DNA of 64,000 nucleotides from Aquimarina sp. Aq78 (GTDB lineage: Bacteria; Bacteroidota; Bacteroidia; Flavobacteriales; Flavobacteriaceae): positions 868,001-932,000 of the forward strand of contig NZ_OMKA01000001.1 of assembly GCF_900299525.1 (NCBI RefSeq), written 5' to 3'. Positions 28,596 to 37,718 of this stretch are shown here, piece by piece. The notes beneath the pieces are model-generated. The model was not told where the DNA came from. It saw only the letters and a list, made by a program, of their open reading frames with translations, and did no database searches. The translations under genes were made by a program, and so were the position numbers. The stretch's first letter is position 1. Each line of letters starts with the position of its first letter.

Positions 28596-29204
28596 ATGAA
28601 GAAATCTTTATTGTTAATTATTACTCTTTTATTCCTTAATTGTTCGTCTGAATCAGCAATAATAGGGATTTAACCTTATGGAAAAATCAATCAACCTGTT
28701 CTTGACTCTATTACAAGCATTCTAAAAAGGACATATCATACTGAAATTGTAGTTTTGAATGGAAAAAAACTACCGGAAAAAGCTTTTGTAAATATAAAAA
28801 GTCCAAGATATCGAGCGGATTCATTACTCATTGAATTATCCAAAAATCGTCCAGACTCAATTGGGTTTATTTTAGGAATCACATCAAAAGACATCTCCAC
28901 AACTAAAAGGGGTTTGGATGGAAATATTAAAAAACCTAAATCAAAATATACAGATTGGGGAGTTTTTGGTTTAGGCTATAAATCTGGCACGAGTTGTATT
29001 ATTTCTACATTTAGATTAAAGAATGTAAAAACAGATTTGTTCATTAGTCGTGTTCAAAAGATATCTGTTCACGAAATCGGACATAACTTGGGACTTGATC
29101 ATTGTGAAACTGAAAAATGTGTTATGCAAGATGCTGTTGAAACTATTAGCACGGTGGACTCTGAAGGGTTTAAACTTTGTGAAAAATGTTATCGGAAAAT
29201 ATAA
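28596..29204 (+). pseudogene. archaemetzincin-like lipoprotein gene interrupted by an in-frame stop
   Basis: ATG 28596 opens a lipoprotein signal (LLFLNCSSE), but codon 26 (28671-28673) is TAA. The same frame then runs on to 29204 with the full zinc motif HEIGHNLGLDHC, then ETEKCVM and CEKC. This is the archaemetzincin pattern HExxHxxGxxH-C-x4-C-x-M...C-x-x-C. Reading TAA as CAA gives IGIQPYG, which suits the family. A shorter product from an internal start (about 28755, 149 aa) would keep the active site but lose secretion. Either a recent nonsense mutation, a sequencing error, or a shortened cytoplasmic enzyme. Confidence 0.75.
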
Positions 29205-29207
29205 AAA

Positions 29208-29386
29208 ACGTTGTCTAACATTATATATATGATCATAGCTACTTAGTAATTAATCGAATGGTTCTTGTATATTTATGATGGCGCAGTGATTTTAAAGCTG
29301 AATAATATATAAAATCTGCGCAGCAATGTCGATAGTTTGGTAACATTTTGCACAGATACAACACATATATTAAACGTTGGCAACAA
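29208..29386. repeat. intergenic imperfect-palindromic repeat T1, copy a
   Basis: Begins ACGTTGTCTAACATTATATA, includes GATCATAGCTACTTAG and AATCGAATGGTTCTTGTAT, and ends ACATATATTAAACGTTGGCA ACAA. The ends are roughly complementary (TAACATTATATATG with CATATATTAAACGTT). It starts 4 bases after the archaemetzincin stop. Confidence 0.75.
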
Positions 29387-29555
29387 TTTGAGTAAAATAT
29401 ATCTTTTTAAAAATGTGTTGAAAAATATATAGAAAGGAAATATCTTGCAACCCAATTACAAGAAGTTTGATTGATTTTTATTTCTTCATAAAACAAAAAT
29501 ATGGTTTTAGACTAACTTATATTAAAAATTTGAATACACTTAATTTTCAAAAAAA

Positions 29556-30656
29556 TTGAATGAAACCATATTACAATTTGTAATTCTTACCAGTGGGGCT
29601 TTAGGATGTTTTTTATGCCTAGCATTGATAACTACGTCTTTTTATAAGAGTCTCGCAAACAACTATCTCTCTCTATCATTATTTTTATTAATAAGCTTAA
29701 CCTTTTTAGGTAGTTGGTATCATAAAGAAAATCCTATTTTGGATTTTTTAGGTCTTATAATGTTGGAATATCTGGTTGCTGTCACTTTGTTCATGTACTT
29801 TCTTGTTCAAATTGAACATAAGTATCTAAAAGAAAAATGGCGTAAGTGGCTTTACGCTCCATTCATTTGCTCTATTATTATAGAAACTATTCTTCATCTA
29901 GATTCTATTTTTCACCTTTACCATTCAGATTTTGCCCTTTTTGTAGATTACACTAAACTCATTACTGTGTTTGGTTACAATTTCTTTTTAATCTTTTGGG
30001 GAAGGCATCTAGTAAAAAAATCTAACACGATTTCAAAAGAGAAAAAACGTTGGTTACTAAGATTAAACTTTTTCATTATATGTATTATCGTATGTTGGCT
30101 TTTGGCCAATATAGAGATAGGTATTTCTGATTCAGAATATGGTGTAAATTTCTTGAGAATTCTCTTATCGACTTTATCTTGGTGGATATTATATTTCGGA
30201 GTATTCAAATTGCAAATAATAGTTCAAAAAGATGAAATACACCAATATTTAGCTTCTAAAAAGGCAAGCAACCCTAAGACCAAAAGGAAAATAAATGAAA
30301 CCACCGTTTATAACATTGTTATCCAGCTCTATGCGTTAATGGAAGAGGAAGAATTATTCAAAGATCCTTTATTAAGTAGGTCAGATTTGGCAATTCGACT
30401 AGGAACAAATGAAAGCTACTTATCGCAGATTATAAATCAGGAAACCAATAAAAGTGTTATTCAGTTTGTAAATGAATACCGAGTTAAAGCGGCTCAAAAT
30501 TTATTACATAACCCGGTATTTAATAAATATTCTGTCGAAGCTATTGGAATGGAAGTAGGTTTCACTTCTAAAAGCACTTTTTATAAAACATTTAATTCCA
30601 GTCTGGGAATGTCTCCAGGAGCCTTTAGAAAGCTTGAGAAACGTCCTAATTCGTAA
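29556..30656 (+). CDS. multi-span membrane AraC-family regulator
   Basis: A TTG at 29556 is the only start that keeps the first span; an in-frame stop lies at 29541. The 366-aa protein has about seven hydrophobic helices (residues 5-220) and a C-terminal AraC HTH domain (about 265-365: LSRSDLAIRLGTNESYLSQI and SVEAIGMEVGFTSKSTFYKT). It looks like a one-component membrane sensor-regulator. The signal and targets are unknown; the next two genes share a duplicated upstream region and are possible targets. Confidence 0.87.
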   Translation: MNETILQFVILTSGALGCFLCLALITTSFYKSLANNYLSLSLFLLISLTFLGSWYHKENPILDFLGLIMLEYLVAVTLFMYFLVQIEHKYLKEKWRKWLYAPFICSIIIETILHLDSIFHLYHSDFALFVDYTKLITVFGYNFFLIFWGRHLVKKSNTISKEKKRWLLRLNFFIICIIVCWLLANIEIGISDSEYGVNFLRILLSTLSWWILYFGVFKLQIIVQKDEIHQYLASKKASNPKTKRKINETTVYNIVIQLYALMEEEELFKDPLLSRSDLAIRLGTNESYLSQIINQETNKSVIQFVNEYRVKAAQNLLHNPVFNKYSVEAIGMEVGFTSKSTFYKTFNSSLGMSPGAFRKLEKRPNS

Positions 30657-30755
30657 AACTCGGTTGTTTCAATACTTCTCTAATCTCAAAATTAACTTTT
30701 TGTTTTCTTTTGAAATCTACTTTTACACGAATAAATCAAAAAACATAAATTTATG
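30639..30755 (+). repeat. duplicated promoter block, copy 1
   Basis: This block, from AAACGTCCTAATTCGTAAAA in the tail of the AraC gene to the PorT-like start, recurs at 31554-31670. It contains a -7-like TACTTTTA at 30718-30725. Confidence 0.75.
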
Positions 30756-31316
30756 AAAAAAGTAGTATTAATAACTGTTATAGCAGCTTTAGGATTATCG
30801 AATGTTAATGCACAAAAAATTAGACTTGGTGCAAAAGGTGGTTTAAATCTTGCATTTATTACAGGAGACAATACAAAAAATCTTGATCCTATTACAGATT
30901 TTCATTTTGGAGCCATGGCCGAAATTAAGGTTTCAAACAAATTCTCTTTGCAACCCGAATTAATATATTCCGGACAAGGATATGATACAAGCATTGATTC
31001 TGAGGGCATTATTGCACTAAACTATTTGAATATCCCATTAATTGCAAAGTATTATGTTACAGAAAGATTGAGTCTAGAAGCAGGACCTCAAATTGGTTTT
31101 TTACTTTCTACTAAAGGAGGTACCAAAGACTATAAAGATCTTTTTAAAACAACAGATTTTGGAATGAATTTTGGTTTAGGTTATAAACTTGATAACGGGC
31201 TCTATTTTAGTGCAAGATATAATCTTGGACTAACTGATATTAATAATATAGATGGTATTTCAGATAAAAATAAAAATGGAGTATTTCAGTTATCAATTGG
31301 TTATTTCATTTTCTGA
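30753..31316 (+). CDS. PorT-like outer-membrane beta-barrel protein
   Basis: The 187-aa protein has a signal peptide ending NVNA-QK and then alternating amphipathic strands (IRLGAKGGLNLAFITGD, FHFGAMAEIKVSNKFSLQPE, LSLEAGPQIGFLL, LSIGYFIF). It ends in a Phe, as outer-membrane barrels do. Such 8-strand proteins are common in Bacteroidota with unknown ligand. It shares its upstream region with the trypsin-like gene. Confidence 0.85.
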   Translation: MKKVVLITVIAALGLSNVNAQKIRLGAKGGLNLAFITGDNTKNLDPITDFHFGAMAEIKVSNKFSLQPELIYSGQGYDTSIDSEGIIALNYLNIPLIAKYYVTERLSLEAGPQIGFLLSTKGGTKDYKDLFKTTDFGMNFGLGYKLDNGLYFSARYNLGLTDINNIDGISDKNKNGVFQLSIGYFIF

Positions 31317-31342
31317 AACTTGATAACACTATTAAAAAAAAT

Positions 31343-31370
31343 CCAAGTTAGTTCGCTTGGTTTTTTTTTA
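31343..31370 (+). terminator. terminator after the PorT-like gene
   Basis: CCAAG (31343-31347) pairs with CTTGG (31356-31360), extended by A/T pairs and followed by nine T. Confidence 0.75.
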
Positions 31371-31500
31371 TCTGGTGTAAAGATCCTGCAAACTCAGAAA
31401 AGTAGTGGATAAAGATGTTAGTAATAATTCAACCAATGAGCAATTGAACGTTTTTTTAATTTTTAATCACGAATTATGATTACAAAATAAAATATCTAGG

Positions 31501-31541
31501 AGTAACACAAATTAATGATTAGCTCATTAATTTGTGTTACT
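31501..31541. repeat. perfect 18-bp hairpin
   Basis: Arms 31501-31518 and 31524-31541 (AGTAACACAAATTAATGA and its exact complement) enclose TTAGC. No T run follows. It stands just before the duplicated promoter block at 31554. Confidence 0.8.
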
Positions 31542-31553
31542 ACATGACTCATA

Positions 31554-31670
31554 AAACGTCCTAATTCGTAAAACTCCTTTGTTTCAGCACTTCTCCATTC
31601 TTAAAATTAACTTTTAGTTTTCTTTTGAAATCTACATTTGCATCTGTAAATCAAAAAATATAAAATCATG
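31554..31670 (+). repeat. duplicated promoter block, copy 2
   Basis: Near-copy of 30639-30755, including the last codons of the AraC gene. Here the -7 box TACATTTG (31633-31640) fits the consensus exactly. Confidence 0.75.
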
Positions 31671-32813
31671 AAAAAAGCAAACGCAATCTTATTACTTCTA
31701 ATACTATCATTAATATTAGTAAGCTTTAGTTATACAAATAGTAACAAACATGACTTAATGATAACCAGACACGATAAAGATGACGCCGAGTTTCTCAAAA
31801 TTGCCGAGCGATTTGAAAAGTATATGTGCCATTTAAACCTACCTGACTGTGAAGGTACAATTATAGCAGATCAGTGGGTTATATCAGCTGCTCATTGCGC
31901 CGTAGGAATTATGGAGAAATTTAAAGATGGAAGGAAACATTTTGTTATCATAAACGATGTCGAAATTGAAGTAGACAAAGTTATAATGTATAAGGAATGG
32001 GATAAACCACAAGCAGATATCTCATCATTAAATGATATTGCATTATTACATTTAAAAACAAAACCCATTAATGCAATGCAAGCAAAATTATATGTTGATG
32101 AAGACGAAGTAGATAAGCTAATATACATGGTAGGTAAAGGAAAAAAAGGTGATGGATTAGTTGGAATAAACGGTAGCGATGGAAAACAAAGAGGAGCTAC
32201 CAACAGGATTGAAACAGCTACCGAAAAATGGCTGTCTTGGACATTTGATCATCCAGACACCCAAACAAAATACCTCACAGAATATGAAGGAATTAGTGGG
32301 CCTGGTGATAGCGGAGGACCCGCTTTCATTCTCAAAAACGATATAGTATACTTAGCGGGAATTAGCTCATGGCAAGACACAAAAGACGGAGACGAAGGGC
32401 TTTATGGAGTAATAGAAAATTACACAAGAGTATCACAACATATCAAGTGGATTAATGAAGAAATGACAGGAAATGGTGATGTTTCTAAAGCGATGCTAAG
32501 AGTAGAACCGAAACCTGATGCTACTGTTTATCTAAAAGCCATAGATGTAAGTGCTAGTACTTTAAAACAATATGTTGGTGAGTATGAAATACAAGGAATT
32601 ACAATAAAGATTTACACAAAAGAGAATAATACGAAGCTTTATTCTTTCGTACCCGGACAACCATCATATGAATTAATTCCAACTGGAAAACATAAATTTT
32701 CTTTTGAAATATTACACGGATTTAAATTAGAATTTAAAAATGCAAAAAATGGCGTTTTTACAGAATTAATTGCAACACAACCTGACGGAACATATAAAGC
32801 GGTTCGTAAATAA
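31668..32813 (+). CDS. secreted trypsin-like serine protease with C-terminal accessory domain
   Basis: The 381-aa protein has an N-terminal hydrophobic signal. The S1 triad is visible: His in VISAAHCAVG (about 75), Asp in SLNDIALLHL (about 122) and Ser in GPGDSGGPAF (about 214). The expected oxyanion and Cys context is present (CEGTIIAD...AAHC). From about residue 300 a small beta domain follows (LKQYVGEYEIQGITIKIY), like DUF3471. It should cleave proteins outside the cytoplasm. A duplicated promoter links it to the PorT-like gene. Confidence 0.88.
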   Translation: MKKANAILLLLILSLILVSFSYTNSNKHDLMITRHDKDDAEFLKIAERFEKYMCHLNLPDCEGTIIADQWVISAAHCAVGIMEKFKDGRKHFVIINDVEIEVDKVIMYKEWDKPQADISSLNDIALLHLKTKPINAMQAKLYVDEDEVDKLIYMVGKGKKGDGLVGINGSDGKQRGATNRIETATEKWLSWTFDHPDTQTKYLTEYEGISGPGDSGGPAFILKNDIVYLAGISSWQDTKDGDEGLYGVIENYTRVSQHIKWINEEMTGNGDVSKAMLRVEPKPDATVYLKAIDVSASTLKQYVGEYEIQGITIKIYTKENNTKLYSFVPGQPSYELIPTGKHKFSFEILHGFKLEFKNAKNGVFTELIATQPDGTYKAVRK

Positions 32814-32836
32814 AAAAAAGGAACTAAAATAGCTGC

Positions 32837-32874
32837 AATATCTAATAGACACCATAATTAGTCTATTAGATATT
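32837..32874. terminator. long perfect hairpin after the protease gene
   Basis: AATATCTAATAGAC (32837-32850) and its exact complement (32861-32874) with a 10-base loop, 23 bases after the stop and without a strong T run. Confidence 0.65.
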
Positions 32875-33049
32875 GATTCTTCTAAAACATACAACAACTC
32901 GAGCAAAGCGAACAAGTGAAGCCAACTATTAAAACTAGTAGATTTTTGATCGACATTTTAAAAAAAATGACGTTAGCAAAAACGAACTAGAGAAAATAAT
33001 CACCGAAGGTAAATCGTACACAAAAACATTTAGTAATAAATTTAAAAAA

Positions 33050-33145
33050 ATGAATCAATCACAATTATCCTTAATATTTATCTTGACTTTAGTATTAATA
33101 TCAAATGTTTGCTTTTCCCAGAATTTAAATTTAAAACCATATTAA
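33050..33145 (+). pseudogene. orphan signal peptide fused onto a CPBP tail
   Basis: ATG 33050 encodes MNQSQLSLIFILTLVLISNV followed by CFSQ, a typical Bacteroidota signal peptide with a cleavage site. Six codons later the frame ends at 33143-33145. The sequence changes at 33118 into a copy of the CPBP gene, in a different frame. It is the beginning of one secreted-protein gene joined to the end of another gene. Confidence 0.65.
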
Positions 33146-33381
33146 TTGTTATTCTATCTGCCATACTTTTTAGCCTACCACATCTATATCAAGGCCCTAG
33201 TGGTTTGATTATGACATTTATATTTGGGATCGTCTTTGCAACGGTATATGTAAAATCAAATTATAATTTGTGGATTACAATAGTATTTCATGGACTTATT
33301 GATAGTATGTTCATTACATTAGCATATTTTGACAAATTAGGCTATTATAACTTATCAAATGACTTATTTTTTGGGTATTAG
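33118..33381 (+). pseudogene. truncated copy of the CPBP protease C-terminus
   Basis: From CCAGAATTTAAATTTAAAAC on, this matches 28180-28443 with few changes and keeps the frame to the same stop. It carries FSLPHLYQGPSGL and the His helix but lacks the EExxxR motif, so it cannot be an active protease. Substitutions relative to the full copy are few and mostly silent, so the duplication seems recent. Confidence 0.8.
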
Positions 33382-33439
33382 AAAGGAAAAACAACACACT
33401 ACAATCACTTGATTTCTAGATAAATAATTCAATATTTTA

Positions 33440-33532
33440 TATTTCTGAATTGATTAACCAAAAATCATTTAGATTTGTTAAAAATATATAAGAAATATAC
33501 CCAATTGGGTATATTTGATTGTTACCTACAAC
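33440..33532 (+). repeat. promoter/hairpin repeat (T4, copy 3)
   Basis: Carries CTGAATTGATTAACCAAAAA, the -7 box TAGATTTG (33470-33477) and a perfect 24-bp palindrome (33493-33516: AAATATACCC-AATT-GGGTATATTT), ending GATTGTTACCTACAAC. It is directly before the next gene. Confidence 0.65.
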
Positions 33533-34054
33533 ATGAAAAAGCTAATTCCAATAGAAGAAAGAGAATCCGAATTAATAAGGTTTGGAGCCAATAAAGATTT
33601 CGTTGACAATATTGGAAAAATAGACGAACTAAAATATCGTATTGAGAACGTGGACGGAGCTTATTTCTATTTCCCTACAATTTCTAATTACAAAATATTG
33701 AATGGATTAAACATTATTCCTATTTACGACGAAGGGGAATCTTTCCGAGTATTTGGATACAATGATTCTATTCAAAAAATCTTTCATTTTGAATTAGAAA
33801 ACGACGAAGTATATGACGATTATGGAACTAACTGGAACTTACTTTTTTTAGATATTATGTTTGAGTATTTTAATGATGATATTGAGGACGAACTTGACAT
33901 TACAAAATTTAAAGAAGTTGGAGGGAAATTAGGTTTTGAAAAATCTGAAATTTTATATAAGCTATTAGATATTCCAGTAGACGAGTACAACGAAAAATAT
34001 AATGGCCTTGAAAAATGGAAAAAAGAATTGGCTAAAAAACTAAAAATACTGTAG
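33533..34054 (+). CDS. SMI1/KNR4-like cassette protein
   Basis: ATG 33533 gives 173 aa; the frame's earlier start at 33515 lies in the repeat. The acidic soluble protein has features seen in SUKH-type domains: an aromatic strand GAYFYFPTISNYKILNGLNI, then IPIYDEGESFRVFGYN, FHFELENDEVYDDYGTNWNL and a helix-rich tail. Such folds often serve as immunity proteins against toxins, but the match is weak and no toxin is adjacent. Confidence 0.6.
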   Translation: MKKLIPIEERESELIRFGANKDFVDNIGKIDELKYRIENVDGAYFYFPTISNYKILNGLNIIPIYDEGESFRVFGYNDSIQKIFHFELENDEVYDDYGTNWNLLFLDIMFEYFNDDIEDELDITKFKEVGGKLGFEKSEILYKLLDIPVDEYNEKYNGLEKWKKELAKKLKIL

Positions 34055-34228
34055 GTAACATTATATATAAAATCAGAGCAATATTTGGTTCCAATCGAAA
34101 GGTCATTTCTTTTTTGCAGTGGCTCCAAATTTTTATAAATTTAATAAGAAATAAAAATGCACCAATAGATCAATTGGTTCAGGTATACTTGCCTTGCTCC
34201 AATTCATATATTTAGCGTTGTACAACAT
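34052..34228. repeat. intergenic repeat T1, diverged copy h
   Basis: Begins at the stop of the preceding gene (GTAGGTAACATTATATATAA), keeps CCAATCGAAAGGTCATTTC and ends CATATATTTAGCGTTGTACA ACA. The centre differs from other copies. Confidence 0.65.
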
Positions 34229-34234
34229 TATAAA

Positions 34235-34936
34235 ATGAGGATTTTAATACTAATTATACTTTGTTTATTATCTGTAAAAGGGGTTTCTCAAAAAAAAATT
34301 ATTTTTGAGAAACAAGAACTTATTATTTACAAAAAAAGTGCCTACCATAAGGGCAAAGAAATATATAATGCAGAAAGGGAATTAAAAATTTTAACTGAAA
34401 AAGAAAAAACAGATGAATGTGATGTTGATTATGAATTTTATTACAATCCACTTTCTTTAGTTGGCAATTATTATAGTTATGAATCTGGTGAAGGAGGCGT
34501 TTTAGCTTGTGGAGTTCCTGGGAGTTCGTTAAACATTCAAACTATAAATCTTGACAACAATAAAAAGACTTCTCTGTCTGATATGTTTTTGGAAGAGAGT
34601 ATTCTTAAAGCCCTGAAAAAAGATAGTTGGATAAAGAAAAATATGGAAAACAGTAAAATTGATTTTCAATCAATAAATTCTTTTGAAGTTTTTTTAGACA
34701 TTATTAATAGTTTAGGCTATGTAAAATTTAATTCAAATAGTTTCGCGATTTTGGAATACGATGAAAAATATGGAAACGTATCGGTTAGATTAGTGGGAAA
34801 GAAAAATATGGGATTTAATCATACTGAGCATTTGCAATTAGGATTATCGATAGAACCAAAGGAATCTTACAAGCATTTATTTCAAAACAATATTCACTTT
34901 AAAATAGGTGACTACAAAAGTGGATTGAAAAAGTAA
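34235..34936 (+). CDS. secreted protein of unknown function
   Basis: The 233-aa protein has a signal peptide (MRILILIILCLLSVKGVSQ). The mature part has a Cys pair region (TDECDVDYEFYYNP...GGVLACGVPGSS) and mixed strands. No family was recognised. It sits alone between two repeats, T1 copy h upstream and a T2 repeat starting at its stop codon. Confidence 0.65.
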   Translation: MRILILIILCLLSVKGVSQKKIIFEKQELIIYKKSAYHKGKEIYNAERELKILTEKEKTDECDVDYEFYYNPLSLVGNYYSYESGEGGVLACGVPGSSLNIQTINLDNNKKTSLSDMFLEESILKALKKDSWIKKNMENSKIDFQSINSFEVFLDIINSLGYVKFNSNSFAILEYDEKYGNVSVRLVGKKNMGFNHTEHLQLGLSIEPKESYKHLFQNNIHFKIGDYKSGLKK

Positions 34937-35140
34937 CGTTGTACAACAAAAGCTACAATTAATACGGATTTTCGTGCTTAACCCAAAGTTTATAGCTTTA
35001 AACTAAGTCCGCCAAATCTTTTGATTTGACTTTACCATTAAAAATAAAACAACATAAAAAGTTTTGGCTTAGTGTTTAATCGAAAGTTTATCACTTTTAA
35101 TTCTCGTACTAATTATAGCCGAGATGTTCCCCAACATTTA
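34936..35140. repeat. intergenic repeat T2, copy a
   Basis: Begins CGTTGTACAACAAAAGCTAC, contains AAGTCCGCCAAATC, AAAGTTTTGGCTTAGTG and TTAATCGAAAGTTT, and ends ATAGCCGAGATGTTCCCCAA. Same layout as the repeat at 41026. Confidence 0.7.
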
Positions 35141-35248
35141 AAACTTGTACTTCTCTGAAATATCCTGACTCAAAAACATTCCTTTTATCAATACACCTAG
35201 AGAACAAAAAATGTTAATAGCATAAGAAATAGCTTATAGTTATGTAAT

Positions 35249-35288
35249 CTATTTGTGAACTGATAAAGTTTAATCAGTTCACAAATAG
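35249..35288 (-). terminator. perfect 16-bp hairpin after the DUF5916 gene
   Basis: Arms CTATTTGTGAACTGAT (35249-35264) and its exact complement (35273-35288) with an 8-base loop, 6 bases beyond the gene's stop. Confidence 0.75.
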
Positions 35289-35294
35289 TAATCC

Positions 35295-37478
35295 CTAAAA
35301 ATCAAATCTATAATTCATTTTAAAAGCTACACCCCAATTTTTGCGTATAACATCCTGATTATAATTATCCGAAATTACCAAATAGATATAAGACAAGGGT
35401 TTGTACTCCCATTGCAAACGGCTATTGATATTAAAATTATCAAACTGAGTATTGTACTGTATATAGGTAGTCCAGTTTAACCGATTAGAAAAGAAAATTT
35501 CACCTGTAAAGCGTGCTAAATGAAATGTCTCTGTTCCTAATGCTTTTAAATCTATACCATTTCGTTCATATCGCATTTGTAAACGCGCTAAAGGCATTAA
35601 TCTATATTGGGCATTAACACTAACTTGGTTTTTATAGCCACTATAATAGCTCCCGTAACTAACATTACCTCCATATTGAAACTTTTTATTGTCGGCAGAA
35701 GCATATCCCAAACCAGCATCTAGATACCTATATTTATCTGCTATAATAGCATTTCCATTATTCAATGGGTCAAACGCATATTTCAAGTTTACATATTCGT
35801 ATCGCAATCCGCCATATAACAATGACTGGTTTTTAAATACTAAATCATTATTTACCCCTATGGTCGCTTGCGTAACATCGCCCTGATCATCCCAATAGGT
35901 TTGATTATACATATTTAAATAGCGGTGATTATCAATGGTTTTAGAATCTTTATAGAATTTAGTTAAAGTAATACGGCCACTAGCTTGTGTATACCCTTCT
36001 CGTATGGTGCTTTCTAAAATTGCATCATAATTATATAACCGTGGCACAAAACCAACATCTGTAATATAGTTTTTTTCTACTTTTCTAATCCCTGCATAAC
36101 CAGATACATTTATAGTATTGTACCAAACTCCCAAATTATAAAAATTAGTATCTCCCGAAATATCATTGGTATTACTACCAGCAAAATTTGCAAGCCCTGT
36201 CCATTTATTATTTTTTGATTGATAATTTAAGTTAACTCCAGCTACTCTATTATAATCATTTGTAAAAGAAAAATCATCTGTTTCCTGTCTATTGATAAGA
36301 AACCCTGTTGTTGTAAAAGATTTGGATAATTGTTGTTGTACCACCAAGGCTCCATAATTCTGGGCAGGATTATCATCTTTGGCTTTTGTTGCTACATTAA
36401 GTACCCCCAATCGTGTTTTTTTAGCAATGTTTCCAGATAATTTTAATCCGAAGGATATTTCGTTATCTGCCCCTATTCGTCTAGAATAAAAAGGATTTAC
36501 TCCACTTACTCCCAAACCCGTAAAAAGGTCGCTATTCTCTAAAAAGAAATTACGCCGTTCGGGAAAAAACACTGAAAACCGACTTAAATTAGTTACTTGT
36601 CTATCTACATCTATCTGTGAGAAATCGGGGTTTATAGTGGCATCTAATTTTAAAGAAGAACTTACATTAAATTGTACATCTACACTTGGTTTTATCTTGG
36701 TATCTTTGATATCGTTAGCAACATCTTCTGAATAATTCATAGTAACCGATGGCGTTACAGCAAATCGAGAAGATTTATTCTCTGACAAATTTTCTACCTC
36801 AAAAGTTTTAGCAAATCGTAAATCAAATTGTCTATAATTACGATCTATTGGCGTGCTGGTTGTCCACTCATTTAATTTAATATTTCTTGTATGAAACATA
36901 ACTCCCCATTCTGGAGTATCTGTCTTATAGCCCAGTGCCTTTAACGGAATTTCTATTTCGTATATTTTTAAATTCCCTTTTGCAGAAGTCTTGGCATTCC
37001 ACACCGTATTCCAACTCGTACTTATTCTAAAACCATCTCTACGCCTGGCCACTAATGCGTCTATTAATGCTCCTCCCATATTAACAATAAAGAAATAACC
37101 AGATTGTTGTTGGTTATAGGTATCTATAATGATAGCAAATGAATCACTTTCTGCTCCAGAAGTTCCGATATCATCTCGTTTTAAAGATCCTATTTGAACA
37201 TCGGGAATTGTATCATGATACACAGCACTTATATACAATTTTTTTCCGTTATGAAACATTTTTACTTCAGTTGTATTAGACGCCAAATCTCCATTGTTTG
37301 GTATATAATTAAGGAATCCTCCTTCAGGAACCAGAGTATTCCATACAGATTCGTTTAGCTCTCCATCTAATTGAATACTGCTGTTGTTAAAAACTATTTT
37401 TCCCTTCCCTAACCCAGACTGAGCCTGAACATGAAATATCACAAAAACTGATACTAAAAGAATTCCAATTCTCTTCAT
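35295..37478 (-). CDS. DUF5916 outer-membrane-type protein with CBM9-like domain
   Basis: The 727-aa protein has a signal peptide (MKRIGILLVSVFVIFHVQAQ). Residues about 25-220 resemble a family 9 carbohydrate-binding domain (IQLDGELNESVWNTL, VKMFHNGKKLYISAVYHDT). The rest is the DUF5916 part (PDFSQIDVDRQVTNLSRFSV, FFPERRNFFLENSDLF) with many amphipathic strands and a final FDF, as in a beta-barrel. Its role is unknown. The neighbouring divergent LytS/LytT pair may control it. Confidence 0.88.
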   Translation of the reverse strand: MKRIGILLVSVFVIFHVQAQSGLGKGKIVFNNSSIQLDGELNESVWNTLVPEGGFLNYIPNNGDLASNTTEVKMFHNGKKLYISAVYHDTIPDVQIGSLKRDDIGTSGAESDSFAIIIDTYNQQQSGYFFIVNMGGALIDALVARRRDGFRISTSWNTVWNAKTSAKGNLKIYEIEIPLKALGYKTDTPEWGVMFHTRNIKLNEWTTSTPIDRNYRQFDLRFAKTFEVENLSENKSSRFAVTPSVTMNYSEDVANDIKDTKIKPSVDVQFNVSSSLKLDATINPDFSQIDVDRQVTNLSRFSVFFPERRNFFLENSDLFTGLGVSGVNPFYSRRIGADNEISFGLKLSGNIAKKTRLGVLNVATKAKDDNPAQNYGALVVQQQLSKSFTTTGFLINRQETDDFSFTNDYNRVAGVNLNYQSKNNKWTGLANFAGSNTNDISGDTNFYNLGVWYNTINVSGYAGIRKVEKNYITDVGFVPRLYNYDAILESTIREGYTQASGRITLTKFYKDSKTIDNHRYLNMYNQTYWDDQGDVTQATIGVNNDLVFKNQSLLYGGLRYEYVNLKYAFDPLNNGNAIIADKYRYLDAGLGYASADNKKFQYGGNVSYGSYYSGYKNQVSVNAQYRLMPLARLQMRYERNGIDLKALGTETFHLARFTGEIFFSNRLNWTTYIQYNTQFDNFNINSRLQWEYKPLSYIYLVISDNYNQDVIRKNWGVAFKMNYRFDF

Positions 37479-37718
37479 TTACTTAAATTAAAAAGTTTAA
37501 CATGGTGTTTATTTTTCAAAACACATTTAGGAAGTAAAGCTATCCGAAGTATGTATTCCTATTTAAAAAAATAGACTAAGAGGTAATTTTCACATCTGGA
37601 AAGTTGTATTTGAAAGAAACAAAGTTTAGTCTATTATATTTCTACTTTTAGCTACAAAAAACCTGTTTTAAGCTACTTTTAATTCTCATCCTCATTAAAA
37701 TTGTACTTTAGTGCGTAT

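Noticed and set aside
33109..33381. A functional 90-aa CPBP protein
   Set aside because: It is a truncated copy without the EExxxR motif, joined to a foreign gene start.
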